A stretch of 64,000 bases of DNA from Cytospora piceicola (GCA_023375675.1 JALQBC010000012.1:682001-746000), one strand, 5' to 3'. Positions 33,742 through 46,412 are shown, counted from the first letter of the stretch. Numbers and translations: made by a program. Notes: generated by a model not told the origin, from the letters alone.

Positions 33742-34668
33742 GGGATACGAAGAATGACAACTGACTCGAGAAGAGTACAACCAGATCTGAAACCCGTTGT
33801 TGAGGGAAACCCCCTCACGATCACGAAAGTCTCTCCAGCGGGAAGGATAGCATGTTACATGTGCTCTACGCAGAATCAAAGCTCAAGATCACATCGATAT
33901 TGTACGGCTTTTGGTCGCCAATATATACAGTACATCAAGGGGAAAGCATTGGCGTTTCTGGAAGGATACTAGGATCGATTGGGACATTTGTATCTTTGAG
34001 GGGCGTTTATCTGCGAAAGGAGTTTAGGATCGAAGTCCATTTTAAGCTCAGGAAAGACATGCAGATAATGGATCAGTTTGAGTACTTCATTGCTACCTAC
34101 ATACCCATGGCATGTAGGCGAGGCGCCGGAGGTAAATGCCCGCTTGGCTAACTCTAGGCCAATATACACATATTTATGTCAAGCATGGTGTGCCGAAGTG
34201 ACGAAAGCCGGAAGCAAGACGTGATTCGACTGCACCGAGGCGATCACAGCGCAGCCCGGATCCACGATGCATGTTTAGGGAATTCCACTTATGTTCATTG
34301 CCGTCGCCCCGGTAATGTGGTCCAAAGGCGAGGTTTCATCTAGAATCTCATAACCACCTTGGCTTGCTTTCCCCCAAAATGCACCAGAAGCCACAAGCCA
34401 GGCCCTCAGAGGTCTCTCATCTATCGTGTCGACTCAGCCTCGATGCCTCGGCCCCGAACTTCGCAGTAACGGCTCGCAATGGACCCATGGGACTCTGTGT
34501 TCCCTCGACGCAACAGTAGGGTCCTCCTCGGCGTCCGAGTTCCTCATGCCTTAGGCTCCTCACTGGCCACACCCCGCCAGAAGGCCTCGACAGTTCCCCA
34601 TGCCATACGAATACTCTCATCAGTTGATCCACCTAAGCGTCCATCTGCCGGATCGGGATGGATGCACC
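33742..34668. other. Convergent intergenic region
   Basis: Lies between the elongin A and NEDD8 stops. Short frames only; no domain or RNA gene was recognised. Confidence 0.5.
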
Positions 34669-35311
34669 CTATCGCTTTCCGCCCCTAAGCGCAAGGACCA
34701 GATGGAGTGTGGCGCCTGCCTCGAGGTTGTAATCGTCGGCGGTCTTGTCGTCGGCCCTGTAGTTTGGTGTCATGTCGTCAGCAAACACTTCATCCTTCGT
34801 CTGTGCCCCTCTCCCCCGTGCCAATTTGCCAGACCCTCGTGTCTCTGTCCCCAGCTGGTTCTTGTCCCCCCTTGCTTGTAATGTGATGTTGTGCTGTATC
34901 GTTGGCGGTTGCGTGGAACGGGGCAGGATGGAGTTGTGTGCTTGCAGGGCACGTCGTAGGCACGTTCGGGTTTCGGCGGCAGTCTCGGCTCGCAAAGGTA
35001 CTTACATCTGCTTTCCTCCGAAGATAAGACGCTGCTGCACAGGTGGGATGCCCTCCTTCTCCTCGACCTTCTCCTTGATCGCAGAGACCTGATACGCGCG
35101 AGGATGGTTAGACGGCATCGTGGGAAGGGAAGGCGGGGGGGGGGGGGTTTGTGCGTGGAAAGGTATTGGGGCGCGTACCTTGAACTCTCTGTCGATGTCC
35201 AGCTCGATCTCCTTGCCGGTCAGTGTTCGGACCCTAATTCATGAAGAGGTAAGGTCAGTGGCCGTCGCGCGTAGTGTAATGGGGTCAGGGGAATGCAAAC
35301 TTGATCATCAT
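34669..35311 (-). CDS. rub1: NEDD8 / Rub1 ubiquitin-like modifier
   Basis: Seventy-eight residues from four exons: 35311-35301 (only 11 nt), 35233-35179, 35088-35006, 34756-34669. The spliced product begins [18 protein letters not shown] and continues through [20 protein letters not shown] and [17 protein letters not shown] to [12 protein letters not shown]. The Ala in place of ubiquitin Arg72 (LALRGG) marks it as NEDD8 rather than ubiquitin. Two residues (KR) follow the diglycine and must be cut off by a processing protease before conjugation. The last intron ends at an internal CAG inside what otherwise looks like an open frame; only this acceptor gives the conserved ADDKT. NEDD8 modifies cullins and so controls cullin-RING ligases. 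Confidence 0.96.
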
Positions 35312-35825
35312 CTTGGCGGTATTGATGGGGTGAGTTGTTGCGAGCGGTTGGTTCTCAGGGCCGAATGGTCTCTTAGGATGAGGACTGGTCGAGGAAGGGT
35401 TGAGTTTACGAGAAAGACAAGTGCCTTGGGGGATTATCAAGTGGCTAGACCTGGAAGTCAATCAGAGGGTTCAAGAAGTTAGGGGATGGGACGGTGGTAT
35501 AAGTCATTGAGGGGCAACACCTCGGACCACTTGCAGGCAGGCGCGGATAGTGGGGTAGCTTGTATCGGAACGTCCGTCTATTTACTAGAACCCCCGTGTG
35601 CCTAAGTAATCAACGTTTGAAAGCCCATGAAGTCCTAGGCAGACATCATTGTTAATGCTCAAGCAGTCTCACTTATAAAAGAAACATGATTTGCTGCTAA
35701 GCCTGGTCATCAGCCCCCTTTTGGACAGTAGTGGGGTCATATTACTTTTTGCATAAACAGTGGTGTTCCTTAAAGATGCTATAATGGTACAGGAAGGAGG
35801 TGAGATCTCATCAAGTTCCGGCCGC
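35312..35825. other. Intergenic region
   Basis: NEDD8 promoter and prohibitin 3' region; both genes are on the minus strand. A ten-base G run lies at about 35138-35148, just downstream of NEDD8 exon 3 inside an intron. Nothing further was seen. Confidence 0.5.
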
Positions 35826-36886
35826 TTATTTCTTGTCACCGTCCCTGTCATACACGTTGAGACCCAGGCCCTCAGAGTCAAGCAACAGCCTGTTCTTTCC
35901 ACCGTTGTCCTGCATGATCTGCGCAATGCTTCTCGCGTTCTCCAGCTTCTTCAGCTCGACGTACGCGCCGTTCCTCTTGATTGCGTCACCGATCAGCTCC
36001 GCAGAGCGCGCCTCACCCTGCGCTCTGACAACCATAGCCTGCTTCTCCTGGCGGGCCTTGTCGACGACGAATGCCGCACGCTGGGCCTCCTGCTGTGCTA
36101 CCTGCTTGGCCTCGACGGCTGCCGTGAACTCGGGGGAGAATGCAAGGTGCTGGGATCAGTGTCAGCTAAGTTGAAAAGCATCAAAACATGTGGCACATTA
36201 GCGATACGTACCGTAAGGGACACGTCGTCCAGCAGGATGTTGAACCGCGCAGCTCTCCGTGAGAGGTTCTCCCGTACTAATCTGGCCACCATCTCTCTCT
36301 GGGTGATCAGCTGGCTGGCATTGAATTGCGCTACCACGCTCTTGAGGACCTCGTTGACGATGGAAGGCAGAACTCTCTCGTCGTAGTCTTGTCCGAGGGT
36401 TCGGTAGATCTGAGGGAGAGCGACGATCTCAGGTCGGGAGAGGACACGGCAGGTTATGTTGACCATCTGCAAGTCCTTGGTGCCGGTGAGGGATGACACG
36501 TTCCGGGGCTTCGCTCGAATATCGTAGGTGACGGGAGTCTCGAACCAAGGGATCATCAGATGTGTTCCTGTTTGGCAGTGTCAGCGCAGTTCTCTGGTTC
36601 CCTCCTCCATAACACGTGCGCCTGCGCCGGCACGACCGGACTTACCTTCGGCGTAGATCTCCTTGCTGACACCACTTATCCTCCTGTACTTGATCGCTCT
36701 GTGACCACCATCGACGTTGAACAGGGCATTGCTGAAGAACCAACCACCAGCCAGGAGGGCAGCTGCACCAGCGATGGCAACACCGGCGCCCTGCGGAGGC
36801 TTGCCACCGGGGAAACCACCACGGCTGTTTCTCGCAACGGCCTGCAGCCGCTGCATGTACTCGTCCATTGGGTTTCTGTTCGACAT
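35826..36886 (-). CDS. phb2: Prohibitin 2
   Basis: A 306-residue inner-mitochondrial-membrane scaffold protein in three exons (36886-36646, 36567-36212, 36149-35826). A single hydrophobic segment ([17 protein letters not shown]) near residue 35 is followed by the PHB/SPFH domain: [55 protein letters not shown]. The C-terminal helix has the [20 protein letters not shown] coiled coil used to pair with prohibitin 1. Prohibitin rings stabilise inner-membrane proteins and cristae. Confidence 0.97.
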
Positions 36887-37613
36887 GGCGACGGAAGGTT
36901 TGAAGGAGTTTGGTTGGTCGGCAGAGCTGCACCACCACTTCTTCTTCTTCTGTTGTGAGGGTTGAGAGTCGGACGAGGCTTGCAAATGCGATGTCGTCGA
37001 GTGGAGCTTTGGCCTTGTTGCTGCAGGCTAAAAGCTCTTGAGCTCAAGTCATCAATCACTGTCGTTCGATCGACTTTGACAGGGATCAGAATCCGCTCTA
37101 AAAAAATCCGGGGTCGGCACGGCAAACCGGTCCCACTTATCCTTTTCCCGGCAGGCTCAAGCTGCGCGATGCGACTCTGGACTTTCAAAGAGACTCACTT
37201 CGATCCATTCGTTCACTTCACATAGCTTCTTGCTACCAAACTACAAACCCGCTTCACATCTTCCGTTCTCCTGGATGTTGCAGTCAGATATTTCTTCCAG
37301 TATCTGAACAACATAAGGAAGGGCGTTCCAAGTTTTGAGGTGCAAACAAGAGTTGTGGCTGGCTTGGAAGCAACATATCCTGTTTTAGCCCACTAATATC
37401 AACCTTTCCCCAGAACCTTTGAACCTTTTCCGCTTGTCTTGCTTCGGTCCACAAAGTGATTTCCTAGCTGCAAGTGTGCCATATACAGGAGCATAACTTT
37501 TGCCATCTATCTTCCTAGCCCCAAGTGCTGTCAAGTGGTCGTCGACAGGTCATTGCATCTCACATTGTCCCATTATACTGAGGTGTACACACTCTCTTGA
37601 CATAACCGTCGCG
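36887..37613. promoter_or_regulatory. Divergent promoter region (PHB2 / CstF-64)
   Basis: About 730 bp between two outward-facing housekeeping genes. CT-rich leader sequence precedes the CstF ATG. No coding frame was supported. Confidence 0.5.
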
Positions 37614-38712
37614 ATGTCTACCAAACCTCCTTCTCGAGTTGTCTTTGTGGGCAACATACCATATGGTAACAACACACCCCAAACCCTTTCTTTGTGGAAG
37701 CGACACATCATTGACCCTTTCCACATAGGACTGTCTGAAGAGCAAATCAGTGAGCTGTTTACCAGCGCCGGCCAGGTCCTGAACTTTCGCCTCGTCTACG
37801 ACAGAGAAACTGGCAGGCCAAAGGGTTTTGGATTTGCAGAATACCCAGATTCAGGTACGCGATAACATCTTGTCCATTCAAATTCTCCGAAATCTCTTTG
37901 CTAACACGTCTCCCCTCGTCTCGATAGACTCCGCTTCTTCAGCAGTACGCAACCTGAACGACCACGAAATCATGGGTCGCAAACTCCGTGTCGACTTTAG
38001 CAACGAGGGAGGAGCGGGAGGAAACGACGACTCGGGTAACCGCAACAACGACCGGAATAACGATCGCAATGACAACAACAACAACAATAACTACAACCAA
38101 CCCCCCACCAATGGCTCCGGCGACGCCTCATCCGCTGGCGGTCCTCTGCCACCCCTCCCACCAGGCCGCGAGCTGCCCGCCGGCGTGACCTGCACCGACG
38201 CCATCTCCCGAACCCTCAACACCCTCCCACCCGCACAGCTCCTCGACATCCTTGCCTCGATGAAGCAACTCGCCAGTACAGACCCCTCCCGCGCCACCGA
38301 GCTTCTCAACCAGGCCCCCCAGCTCTCCTACGCCATCTTCCAGGCCCTGCTCCTCATGGGCCTCGTGGGCCCCGAGGCCATCAACTCGGTGCTCGAGCCC
38401 GGCTCCATCCCGGCCCCGCCCCCCGCCATGGGCGGCGGCTACCCTCCTGCCCCAGGTGGCTTCCCCGGCGCGGCCAACACCCCGCCCGTCGCCGCCCCCG
38501 GCCCCTACGCGCCACCGCCCGTCGCCATGCCCACCCCGGTCCCCGCCGCGGCGCCCGCGCCCGCCCCGGCTGCCGCGTTTGGCGTGCCTGGCCAGAACCC
38601 CGACGACCTGATCCAGCAGGTCCTGTCCCTGCCCGAGGAGGTCATTGCGCAGCTCCCCGAGGCGGAGAAGGCGGCCATCCTTCAGCTGCGGGCGCAGTAC
38701 GGTGGACAGTAG
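37614..38712 (+). CDS. rna15: Cleavage stimulation factor subunit 2 (CstF-64 / Rna15)
   Basis: A 320-residue mRNA 3'-end processing factor in three exons (37614-37665, 37729-37854, 37928-38712). The N-terminal RRM has RNP2 VVFVGNIP and RNP1 KGFGFAEY; both introns fall inside this domain. An Asn-rich spacer follows, then the CstF hinge ([20 protein letters not shown] to [13 protein letters not shown]) that binds CstF-77/Rna14. A Pro/Ala-rich linker leads to the small C-terminal helical domain ([18 protein letters not shown] ... LRAQYGGQ). The protein binds the U/GU-rich element downstream of poly(A) sites. Confidence 0.95.
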
Positions 38713-39535
38713 AGCGCAGAAGGGACGATTGGGACCCGCAAACAATAGAAAAACGAGCAAGAGCGAGAGGACAGAGGTCGAGCGTTACTATGCGCGCGTG
38801 TGTTACCAGGTGCCTAACGTCTTGCGTCAGTAGGCTGCGAACCAGGTTGTGAACCGTCCGTCACCTTTGGACTATGCGTGGGTATTGACATGGGCAATTG
38901 GCCCAGATGCTAGCCGTGGAGGAGCCTACTCGTGTCTCTCAAAATACGCCATCTGTTTGACGGCATTGTACTTGGGAGTGGACCCCTGTTGGTCAAAGCC
39001 AGGCGGCCATACTATTCGATGAGTCTTGACAGATTTGGCGAATGCTCATATGTCAGGCTTTCAAGGAGCCCAGAGTCTGGTTGAAAACGAGGCCACAAGA
39101 AGGAAAGGACACCTGGGTGGTCGAAGATTCAGCCAGAGCGCTGTCTATAGTGCGCTACTTGGAAGGCTCCGTAAGTACTAGAATTAGCACCTTGAGAATC
39201 ATGCGAAGAGTTTCGGACTACTCTCGGAGCATACACCTGTGCCTCGATGCTGTGACAAGTAATTTTTTTCTATTGATGACATTCTAAACAAATTCAACCT
39301 TGACTCCCGGCTGTGGTAGGTATCCTGTATCCATGAACATTCCGTTCGCGCCCCAGACTTTAAGGCAGAATCCAAAACTGTGCTTGCGCTGATTACAGGA
39401 CAACCACCACGCTGACGCATCTCGCCCTCCACCTTCTACCAGTCCCTACAAGAAACCCAGCCAGATAGGAAAACAAGTCCAAACTAGTGGCTCGTAGCTT
39501 CCCCCGACGAAACCGACTGCAACGCTTTCTCCAGA
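38713..39535. other. Convergent intergenic region
   Basis: Lies between the CstF-64 and CorA-like stops. No supported gene. Confidence 0.5.
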
Positions 39536-42198
39536 TCAAACAATCTTGTACACCCGCTTCGCGATCATGTAGCAAGCCAGGCCGAACAACACGAGCCCAC
39601 CTGTGATGCACCAGAACCACGTGAGATCGTCCTCGTACGCTTGCCCGGGGACCCAGACGTTCATGCCCCACAGGCCCGTGATGATGTTCATGGGCAAGAC
39701 AATGGTTCCCAGGACCGTGAGCTTGCCAAGGACGTCGGCCGTCTGCTCTGCACGCTCGTTCATGCGGATGTTGATCTGGGCGAGATAGTTCTGGTGTGAC
39801 CGGGCAAGAATCCTGGTTGGGGCAAGGGTTAGCGTTAACTTCGGCGCGATTTGTGACGGGTGGTGTGTTCAAGGCTGGCTGGGTGTACTCACTTCTCGTA
39901 GTGACTCAAGTTGCCAGTCATGGTCACAATATGATCCTGGATGTCACCCAGGAAGAGCCCGATCTCCGAGCGGGGTGCCACCTCCCACCTCTCGTTGCAC
40001 CGCTTGGCAAACCCCTTGATGACGTCCGCCTTGTTGCCCAGCAGCCTGTACAAACCCATGACCTTCTTCCGACATTCACCTACCCGCCGGTACATGTCGC
40101 CGCCCGAGTCGAATGTCGTGGCTCCCGCCTCGGACTTCGGGCCATCATGTGATGGCTTCTCACCATGCGGCCCATCTTCCTCCGAATGGAGACTGACGAT
40201 AGCAGCGTCAATGTCGTCCACTTCCTCCTCGATAGTCTGAATGAGAGGAGCATAAACATCCGTGATGTCGTCGATGATCGCGTACGAGATCCAGTCCGAG
40301 GAGAGTACCATAAAGTCTCTTAGCATCCGAATTCGCCGACGGACGTTGGCAGAATGTGGGGTTGGGGAGAAGTGAAAGCTCAGGACGCCTTCTCTAAAGA
40401 CGACGACGTAGAAGTTGATAGGCTCCAGGTAGTCACTACTGTTCGCATCCTGGTTAAAGGTACGGTAGTTGATGAAGTAGTAGTTCTTGAAGAGTTCAAC
40501 CTTCTCACGTGCTTCCTGTAGCATGATGTCTTCAACCGTCAGTGGGTGGATGCCGAATGCCCTTCTGAGAACGTGCATTTCCTCATTTGAAGGGCTCAAC
40601 ACATCGAGCCACCAAACCGGCCGCTCCCCGTACCTGACGGGCTTTTCTCCATCGGCTGGTATGGGAGACGTCGCAGACCTAGGATGTGATGGGGTAGCCT
40701 GTCCCGATTCTTGCTGCGAGTTACGCGACCCTTCTCGGGCAGCCTTTGGGGACAGCGTCTCATCTGGCGCCGGCTCTGAGCCTGAGCGAGCAAGCGCAGC
40801 CATGGAAGGCTGGCGTGTAGAAGCCTTCGAGTCGCCATTGCGACCACTCAGCGAGTAGCGGATACTGGACGCGTGCTGCTGAGGATCCTCGTCTTCGCTT
40901 TCTGACTCCGAGGAGTCCTCCAGTATGGGCCTGTCAGGTACGAATAGTTCCCGGAAGGTACCTCCTTGCCCCTCGGGCTGGACAAGCTCGGAGATGGTAG
41001 AGCTATGAATGGTACTCTGAAACTCCTCGTTGAAGTAAGTGAAGCGATAGGGGGCATCTTCTTCCGGTTGGAACCAGCCTTTGTGGATGGGACGCAGTCT
41101 GCCGTTAACCAATTGAGGTTCGGTCATCATTTTTGCCCTTCGTTCCTCGCTGCGCCCTTCCTTCTCGGCTTGGCTCCATTCGTCAAGGACGGACAAGACA
41201 GGCCACCTCTTCTTCCGTCGTCGGTTCCGCATGCGTTGCTCGCGCATCTCTCGCATGTCGTCGTCGGCGAGCTCTGACATGCCCTCCTGCGGGAAGCAGA
41301 CATCCCCCTCGACCTGAGAATCATATGTGTTCCGTCTTTCGAAAGGGGTTGATGGCTTGTTCGGGCTCGAGGGAGAATGGAAAATGTCGTCCATGAAGCT
41401 ACCTTCGCGGTGCGAGCTGGCCTCGTCCATAAGCATGGCAGCATCCTCGAACCTCATATCTCGATTCATTGCCCCGAGCCTCGGCGAGCCGGGCATGGAC
41501 GGTGGATAGTTTACATCATAGCGATCGTTGCCACTTGACGCGAAGGGTGCATTTCTGAAGAAGTCATTCCTGCCGCTCGTTCTGCTAGATTCACGCCGGC
41601 TTCGTGGCTGGTCCCTCCTATTCTCGACCGAACCCAATCCATTGTACGTGGGTCCCGGCTCAGAGCGCATGCGAGTGGAAGCCGACAGCAGAGGCGCCCG
41701 CTCGCCGCCGCGGTGCTCGTCGTGGTCTTCCGCGGCGCTGCTTTCATCGTACACTGTCCTGAGTCTGGAGACGCTTTGCGAAGTTTGGTGCGCGGCATGG
41801 AGTTGGCCGACGGTCGAGCCCCTTCGAGGGCGCATGAAATGCGGTTGATCTCTGTGTGCACAGGGTCAGCTGAAGTCTCGCCATGTAACAGCTCCCCAGA
41901 TGGAGAGAACAAACCTGTGGTCTAGTAGCGCCTCGCTATCAAGACTGGTACCACTGAGATTGTGTCCCTGGTCGTAAAAGGGCTGGGATTGAGCATCGAC
42001 GGCAGTGCTGGCAGCCTCATCTCGGGCCATCTCATCAGCTGCAACGGCAAACGACATCCTCCTGTCCTTCTTCTTCTTGCCTTTCTTGCCTCGGTGGGTC
42101 TTCTTCTTCCTCGGTGCATTGCTCGAGGGCCCGGCAGCTGCCGTGGAGCCGGAGGCGGAGCCGGGAATACCAAATGCGTCTGGAGCTGGAGCAGCCAT
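39536..42198 (-). CDS. CorA/Mnr2-type magnesium transporter
   Basis: An 839-residue protein in three exons (42198-41915, 41851-39893, 39812-39536). The long N-terminal region is hydrophilic, with a Lys-rich patch (RKKKTHRGKKGKKKKDRR) and many Ser/Arg motifs. The CorA cytosolic domain begins around RPVWWLDVLSPSNEEMHVL and includes HPLTVEDIMLQEAREKVELF and FYVVVFREGVLSFHF. The last exon carries two helices with the pore signature GLWGMNVWVPGQ between them. The extended N-terminus fits the fungal Alr/Mnr2 group; Mnr2 is vacuolar in yeast, Alr1 is at the plasma membrane. The GMN-VPGQ loop favours Mnr2-like, but location is not proven. Confidence 0.93.
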
Positions 42199-43415
42199 AG
42201 CTTATGCAGTGCTGCTGACAGAGCCACCAACAGGAATCTTGAGATCTCGAACCGAGATGATATGAAAAGACGAGACGCGCATCAGCCCGTCGACGTATGC
42301 CACGTTCAGCGGCGCACTATGCAAAAGCGCAATGACCAGCCAATTACTGAAGATGGGAGTCGACGCTGAGTGGCAGAGTGGATCCTCTCGAGCTGAGCGG
42401 TTTAGCACGTTAACATATACATCATATCTCTGAGACGATTGATGCAGTGCTGGCGATGATGTTAGTACGAGGAAGCGTGTACAATGAATGCAATTGGCGC
42501 GAAAATTCAGATGATGATATGGGAAGTCGACAGCCAAGGAAAAAGAGTCGTGCGGCTCAAAGTACAAGATGATCGAGTTCGTAAAGTCCGGGAGGTGACA
42601 TCAGGACCAAGCCGATGGTATATTAGACCGTTAACGGTAAGACAACCTTGGAACCTTGAAATCTGATCTACTATTTAGTACACACAACCACATGGCAGAC
42701 ACCTGGGTATCTTGGCGTCTTATTACCTATTTGAGTACCTACATCACCAATATATGATCAGCTGTACAACACGCATACACAAATACACATTTGATCGATA
42801 CGTGCATGTTGTACCACCAATCCTACCCAATTGGTGAGGCGTGCCTCAACATTGCGGGGTTCATCCCCCCCCCCCGCATTCCACCTCCCTCAATACTTCA
42901 TTACGTACTTCAGTATGTATCACTTACATATTGTTCATATTATGGCTCGGTTATAGATCCAAACTTCTACAATATATTCTAGGAATATACACATCACCCA
43001 AGAAGCGGAGGTGTTGGAAACAGCAACATGCTAGATGTAGTAAAGAGGGGGGGGGCTTCTTTCAGGTACAAGTAGCAGCTCTCACCGTGAGAGTTGCCTC
43101 CCCCTCCAGCTCCTCAGCTAGTACATACCTAGGTAGGTAGTCCTGGGCATGTATAACTACCAAAGAGCATCACCTCCATGGGAGTTTCCCAGAACCGAGC
43201 AGATGGATGGATGCGGATTACTATGAATTGGCCCGCAGGAACCCAGTGAACCCCGCCCTGCCCATTGGCTTTGGCTTATATATAAGCTGACATGAGGCCC
43301 CAGGTGAAGAGCAGACCAGACACAACCAGAGTTCATCACAAATTTATGTCTATCATACCACCCTGAACATCTCTGGGCACCTACGTAGTACGTTGTATCA
43401 TGTAAACCAATCATC
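42199..43415. promoter_or_regulatory. Divergent intergenic region (CorA / DUF3237)
   Basis: AT-rich for this window. It contains homopolymer C at about 42867-42875, homopolymer G at 43046-43055 and a TACCTAGGTA motif at 43121-43140. A TATATATAA element at about 43276-43284 sits 130-140 bp ahead of the DUF3237 start and is a possible TATA box. Confidence 0.5.
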
Positions 43416-44093
43416 ATGGCAGGCTTCCTCAAGCTCATTCCTGCCTTTGCTGTCCGAGTTTGTTGCCCAACTTCCTGGTCCTAATATCACAATCAATTCC
43501 TTCTTATGGAGTGACTGGCTCAACCCTTCTGTACATGCAAATCCCGACTAACACCCACCCACAGATCCCCACAACCCCACCCCGTTAAGCCGGCATCCTC
43601 TCCACCGGCACGCCTCTTACTCAAGTGGCCTTCCTAGAGGGCCAGGGAGGCATCACCTCCGAGGCCAACTACCCCATCGCCTTGGATGCCGCCTGGCTGT
43701 ATGGTGTGGACTACATAAAGGGTGATCCGGATCGGGAGCACGTCCGGCTAGACGTCGACAGCCTAGCGGAGGACAGAAAGACCGGCGGGCTGGTGCGTTT
43801 CCGGTACACAGGAGTTGTGGACATGGGAGGGCCGGCAGGCAAGGTGCTCAGGGGTGACAGCGATGCGGCGACGATTGAGCTCGGAGGCACCAGTGAGAGC
43901 CATATTCTGATTGTTCCAACTTTCTTCTCTGGCAGCTGACTTGGTCGTATTAGTTACCCACGGCATCTTTGAGAATGGCCACCCTGACCTCGAGGCCTTG
44001 GAGACAAAGGTATATGTCGGCTCCGGGCGATTCGTCCTGGAGGCGGGAAAGCCATTTGTCGTCGATTATAAGATCAGTGAGGTGTCGGGCTGA
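43416..44093 (+). CDS. DUF3237 family protein
   Basis: A small protein with the fungal DUF3237 pattern: LSTGTPLTQVAFLEGQGG, WLYGVDYIKGDPDREHVRLD, VRFRYTGVVDMGG, AGKVLRGDSDAATIELGG, then after an intron at 43893-43953 (GTGAGA...TATTAG with a CTGAC branch) FENGHPDLEALETKVYVGSG and VVDYKISEV. The main body is secure. The N-terminus is not: an ATG at 43416 (MAGFLKLIPAFAVR) fits, and an in-frame TAA forces the acceptor TTAAG at about 43586-43590, but the matching donor is ambiguous. DUF3237 proteins fold as small beta-barrels of unknown reaction. Confidence 0.8.
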
Positions 44094-44722
44094 ATCGACC
44101 TCGTACCAATCTGGGTATAGGTTTCTGGGCGTCATGTGGGCTAGTCCACGTCATGCTCATCGATATGGGTGCAATGCCGTCAATTTTTCCACGGTCTTGG
44201 CCCATCCCGGGTGCAGTTGTTTTTTAAACTATTTTTTTCTTCTTCCTTTTCGTTGTACTTGTTTTGCTTTGTTGCCAGTGATCCCTTGGTCGTACAAGTA
44301 CAGCAGGGGACTATGGCCGCTCACTGGTTTCTTATCATCTCCAAGGCTATGCCGCTCATCATTCCGTCTATCGGTCGCAGTCCGTACCTGGCTCCTGATG
44401 CCGCCCCTCTATATCCCGGGTTCCGTGTCATATACTCCGACCAACGCCCCCCGACGGCCTTCCAGTGCTGCGTGCAAGATACTTCCCCGGATGACGTGTG
44501 CCAGGCAATACGACCCCGCAACCAATGAGGTTATCCGTCCGTATTCCGTAGCAACTTGCCATGCCGATCATGTTGAATGCCGAAAGCCAAAAACTTCACG
44601 GCTTTAAAAAGACCACGTCAACTCCAAATGTGCAATAATCCATTCCAGACCTTAATCACGCCACCAAGATGACAGCTATTTGAGGAGATGCTCCAGCCCA
44701 AAATTGCGTACAAGATGCCAGG
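44094..44722. other. Convergent intergenic region
   Basis: 3' regions of the DUF3237 and Mob genes, including a T-rich stretch at about 44219-44250. No gene was recognised. Confidence 0.5.
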
Positions 44723-46412
44723 TTAGGCGGTAGTGCCACCAAGCTGAAGCAGTTTCTGGCCAGCGCTTAGATTGGCGTACTCGTAGGCCTTGGACCCCTG
44801 AGGGAAGGTGCCGTTCGCAGCCCAGAGGTCGATCAGCGGTTGCATGGGCTCGAGCTCGTGGGGCTGGAGCATATCCAACGCGGTGGCAGTGAGGATGAAG
44901 TGGCTAAAGCAACTATTGAGCTGCTTCTCGAGGTTCAAGTGGTAGAGAGGCTCGGTAAAATGAGCCCAGTAAAGGTGTGAATAGACGCGGAACATCTGAC
45001 GAAAGATGGTCTGGCAGACCTCTACGAAGTTCTGTGGGAACCCGGACCGCTTGCCAACCCATTCGGGCTCTCCAGGATTCGTCAGCTGAGAGAGGGGAGT
45101 AGCGGTGATGCTGGAGTTGTGCGCATACGAGACTCCAGAAGCTTCAGTGGGGAATATATTGGTGTCGTCAATCTTGCCGGAGATCCATCGCTGCATAAGC
45201 GTGATATACTCGTAGGCAGGAAGCTCCACCGGTTCCCTCCGACTGTTCAGCCAGGTGAAGGAATGGTTTCTGTAGTGTAGTCAGCCACTATGCTCTTGTT
45301 AGGACTGGAGGCCATACGTACTGCCCTGCAGACATGCGTGGGCAACTGTTAATGTTGCAGATGGAGGTGCCATCCTCCTCCTTCTCATGAATGACGCGGA
45401 CGAAGTTCCACAGATTCCGATAATGCTCAACAACTTGGGGCACAAGTCAGTCATGATGCTTGAATCCAACCCCGATAATGGCATGCCACAAACCTTGGTG
45501 GGCAATCCATTCTCCTTGCTCAACCGTCTTTGGCCTGGCGCTCAGCGTCATGAAGTTGCCCTTGACGATGTGCTTGGCGTAGTTGGAGTTCAGCCAAAGA
45601 GGCAGAGGGCGTGGGAGGTGATATGATTCGAGAACATCCTGACCACTAGCCATTATGCCACTCTGCACGTCCATGCCAATAGTTTGGGCCAAAGAAGGAG
45701 ACTTGGGCAGTGGAGGAAGATTGGAGGAGAGACCTGCTGAGGCGGACGACTGGCTGCTGTGAGTCCGGTCCAGGTTCAATGGGGGTACGGGAGGGTGGCC
45801 GGAACCGCTATAATTCTTGACTGGCCCTGGAGATTTGCTGTTTGAGCCCCGGAAACGGGCGTTGCTAAGGAGATGGAATAATCAGTGTCCATTATCTTGT
45901 GCCAACTGCAGGTGAAGCGAGGCGGTGAGGTTTGTGAGAGAAAAGTGGAACTGGGGACTAGAGGGTGCTTGAATGGCAAAGGCTAGATGAGCCTGATAAG
46001 CAAAGAATAATTGAGTCAATCGACAAGTCTCCATATGGCATGAGGAACAATGAGAGAATAGTAGCCGCCGTGGGTAGGTATCCATATTCGGACGCATCCA
46101 ATGGCAAGCCGAGATGTTCTGTGATGATGGGCCATATGGTTGTTGGACGCTGGTGGAAGAAGCGAGACTGTGTGCCTAGGCCACGTTGCCACAGCACCGC
46201 CTGAGAGTCCACAGTCCCAACTTAAAATGTACCGTAACCGATATTCAATCTCATGCTGTACCGGAGTGGATGTACCAGTATAATAGCAACGTGTGTGCTT
46301 GGCTCATCATAGCAACAGGAGTGTGCTCATGTGATGCAGTGTTTGTAGGTACAAGGGAAGCAATATCAATCAAAGTGTAATGTACTCACATCCCAGAGAA
46401 GAGGTTAGACAT
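44723..46412 (-). CDS. Mob-family kinase activator
   Basis: A 350-residue Mob1/phocein-domain protein in four exons (46412-46390, 45864-45494, 45433-45322, 45269-44723). A 23-nt first exon (MSNLFSG) is followed by a 525-nt intron, by far the longest seen here. A Ser/Pro-rich N-terminus leads to the Mob fold: YAKHIVKGNFMTLSARPKTV, GEWIAHQVVEHYRNLWNF, the zinc-site cysteines in CNINSCPRMSAGQNHSFTW, and the histidine-bearing helix IFRQMFRVYSHLYWAHF. Mob proteins bind and activate NDR/LATS kinases that control mitotic exit, septation or polar growth. It resembles Mob1/Mob2 more than the phocein branch; I cannot decide between the two. The C-terminal 60 residues extend beyond the usual core. Confidence 0.9.
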
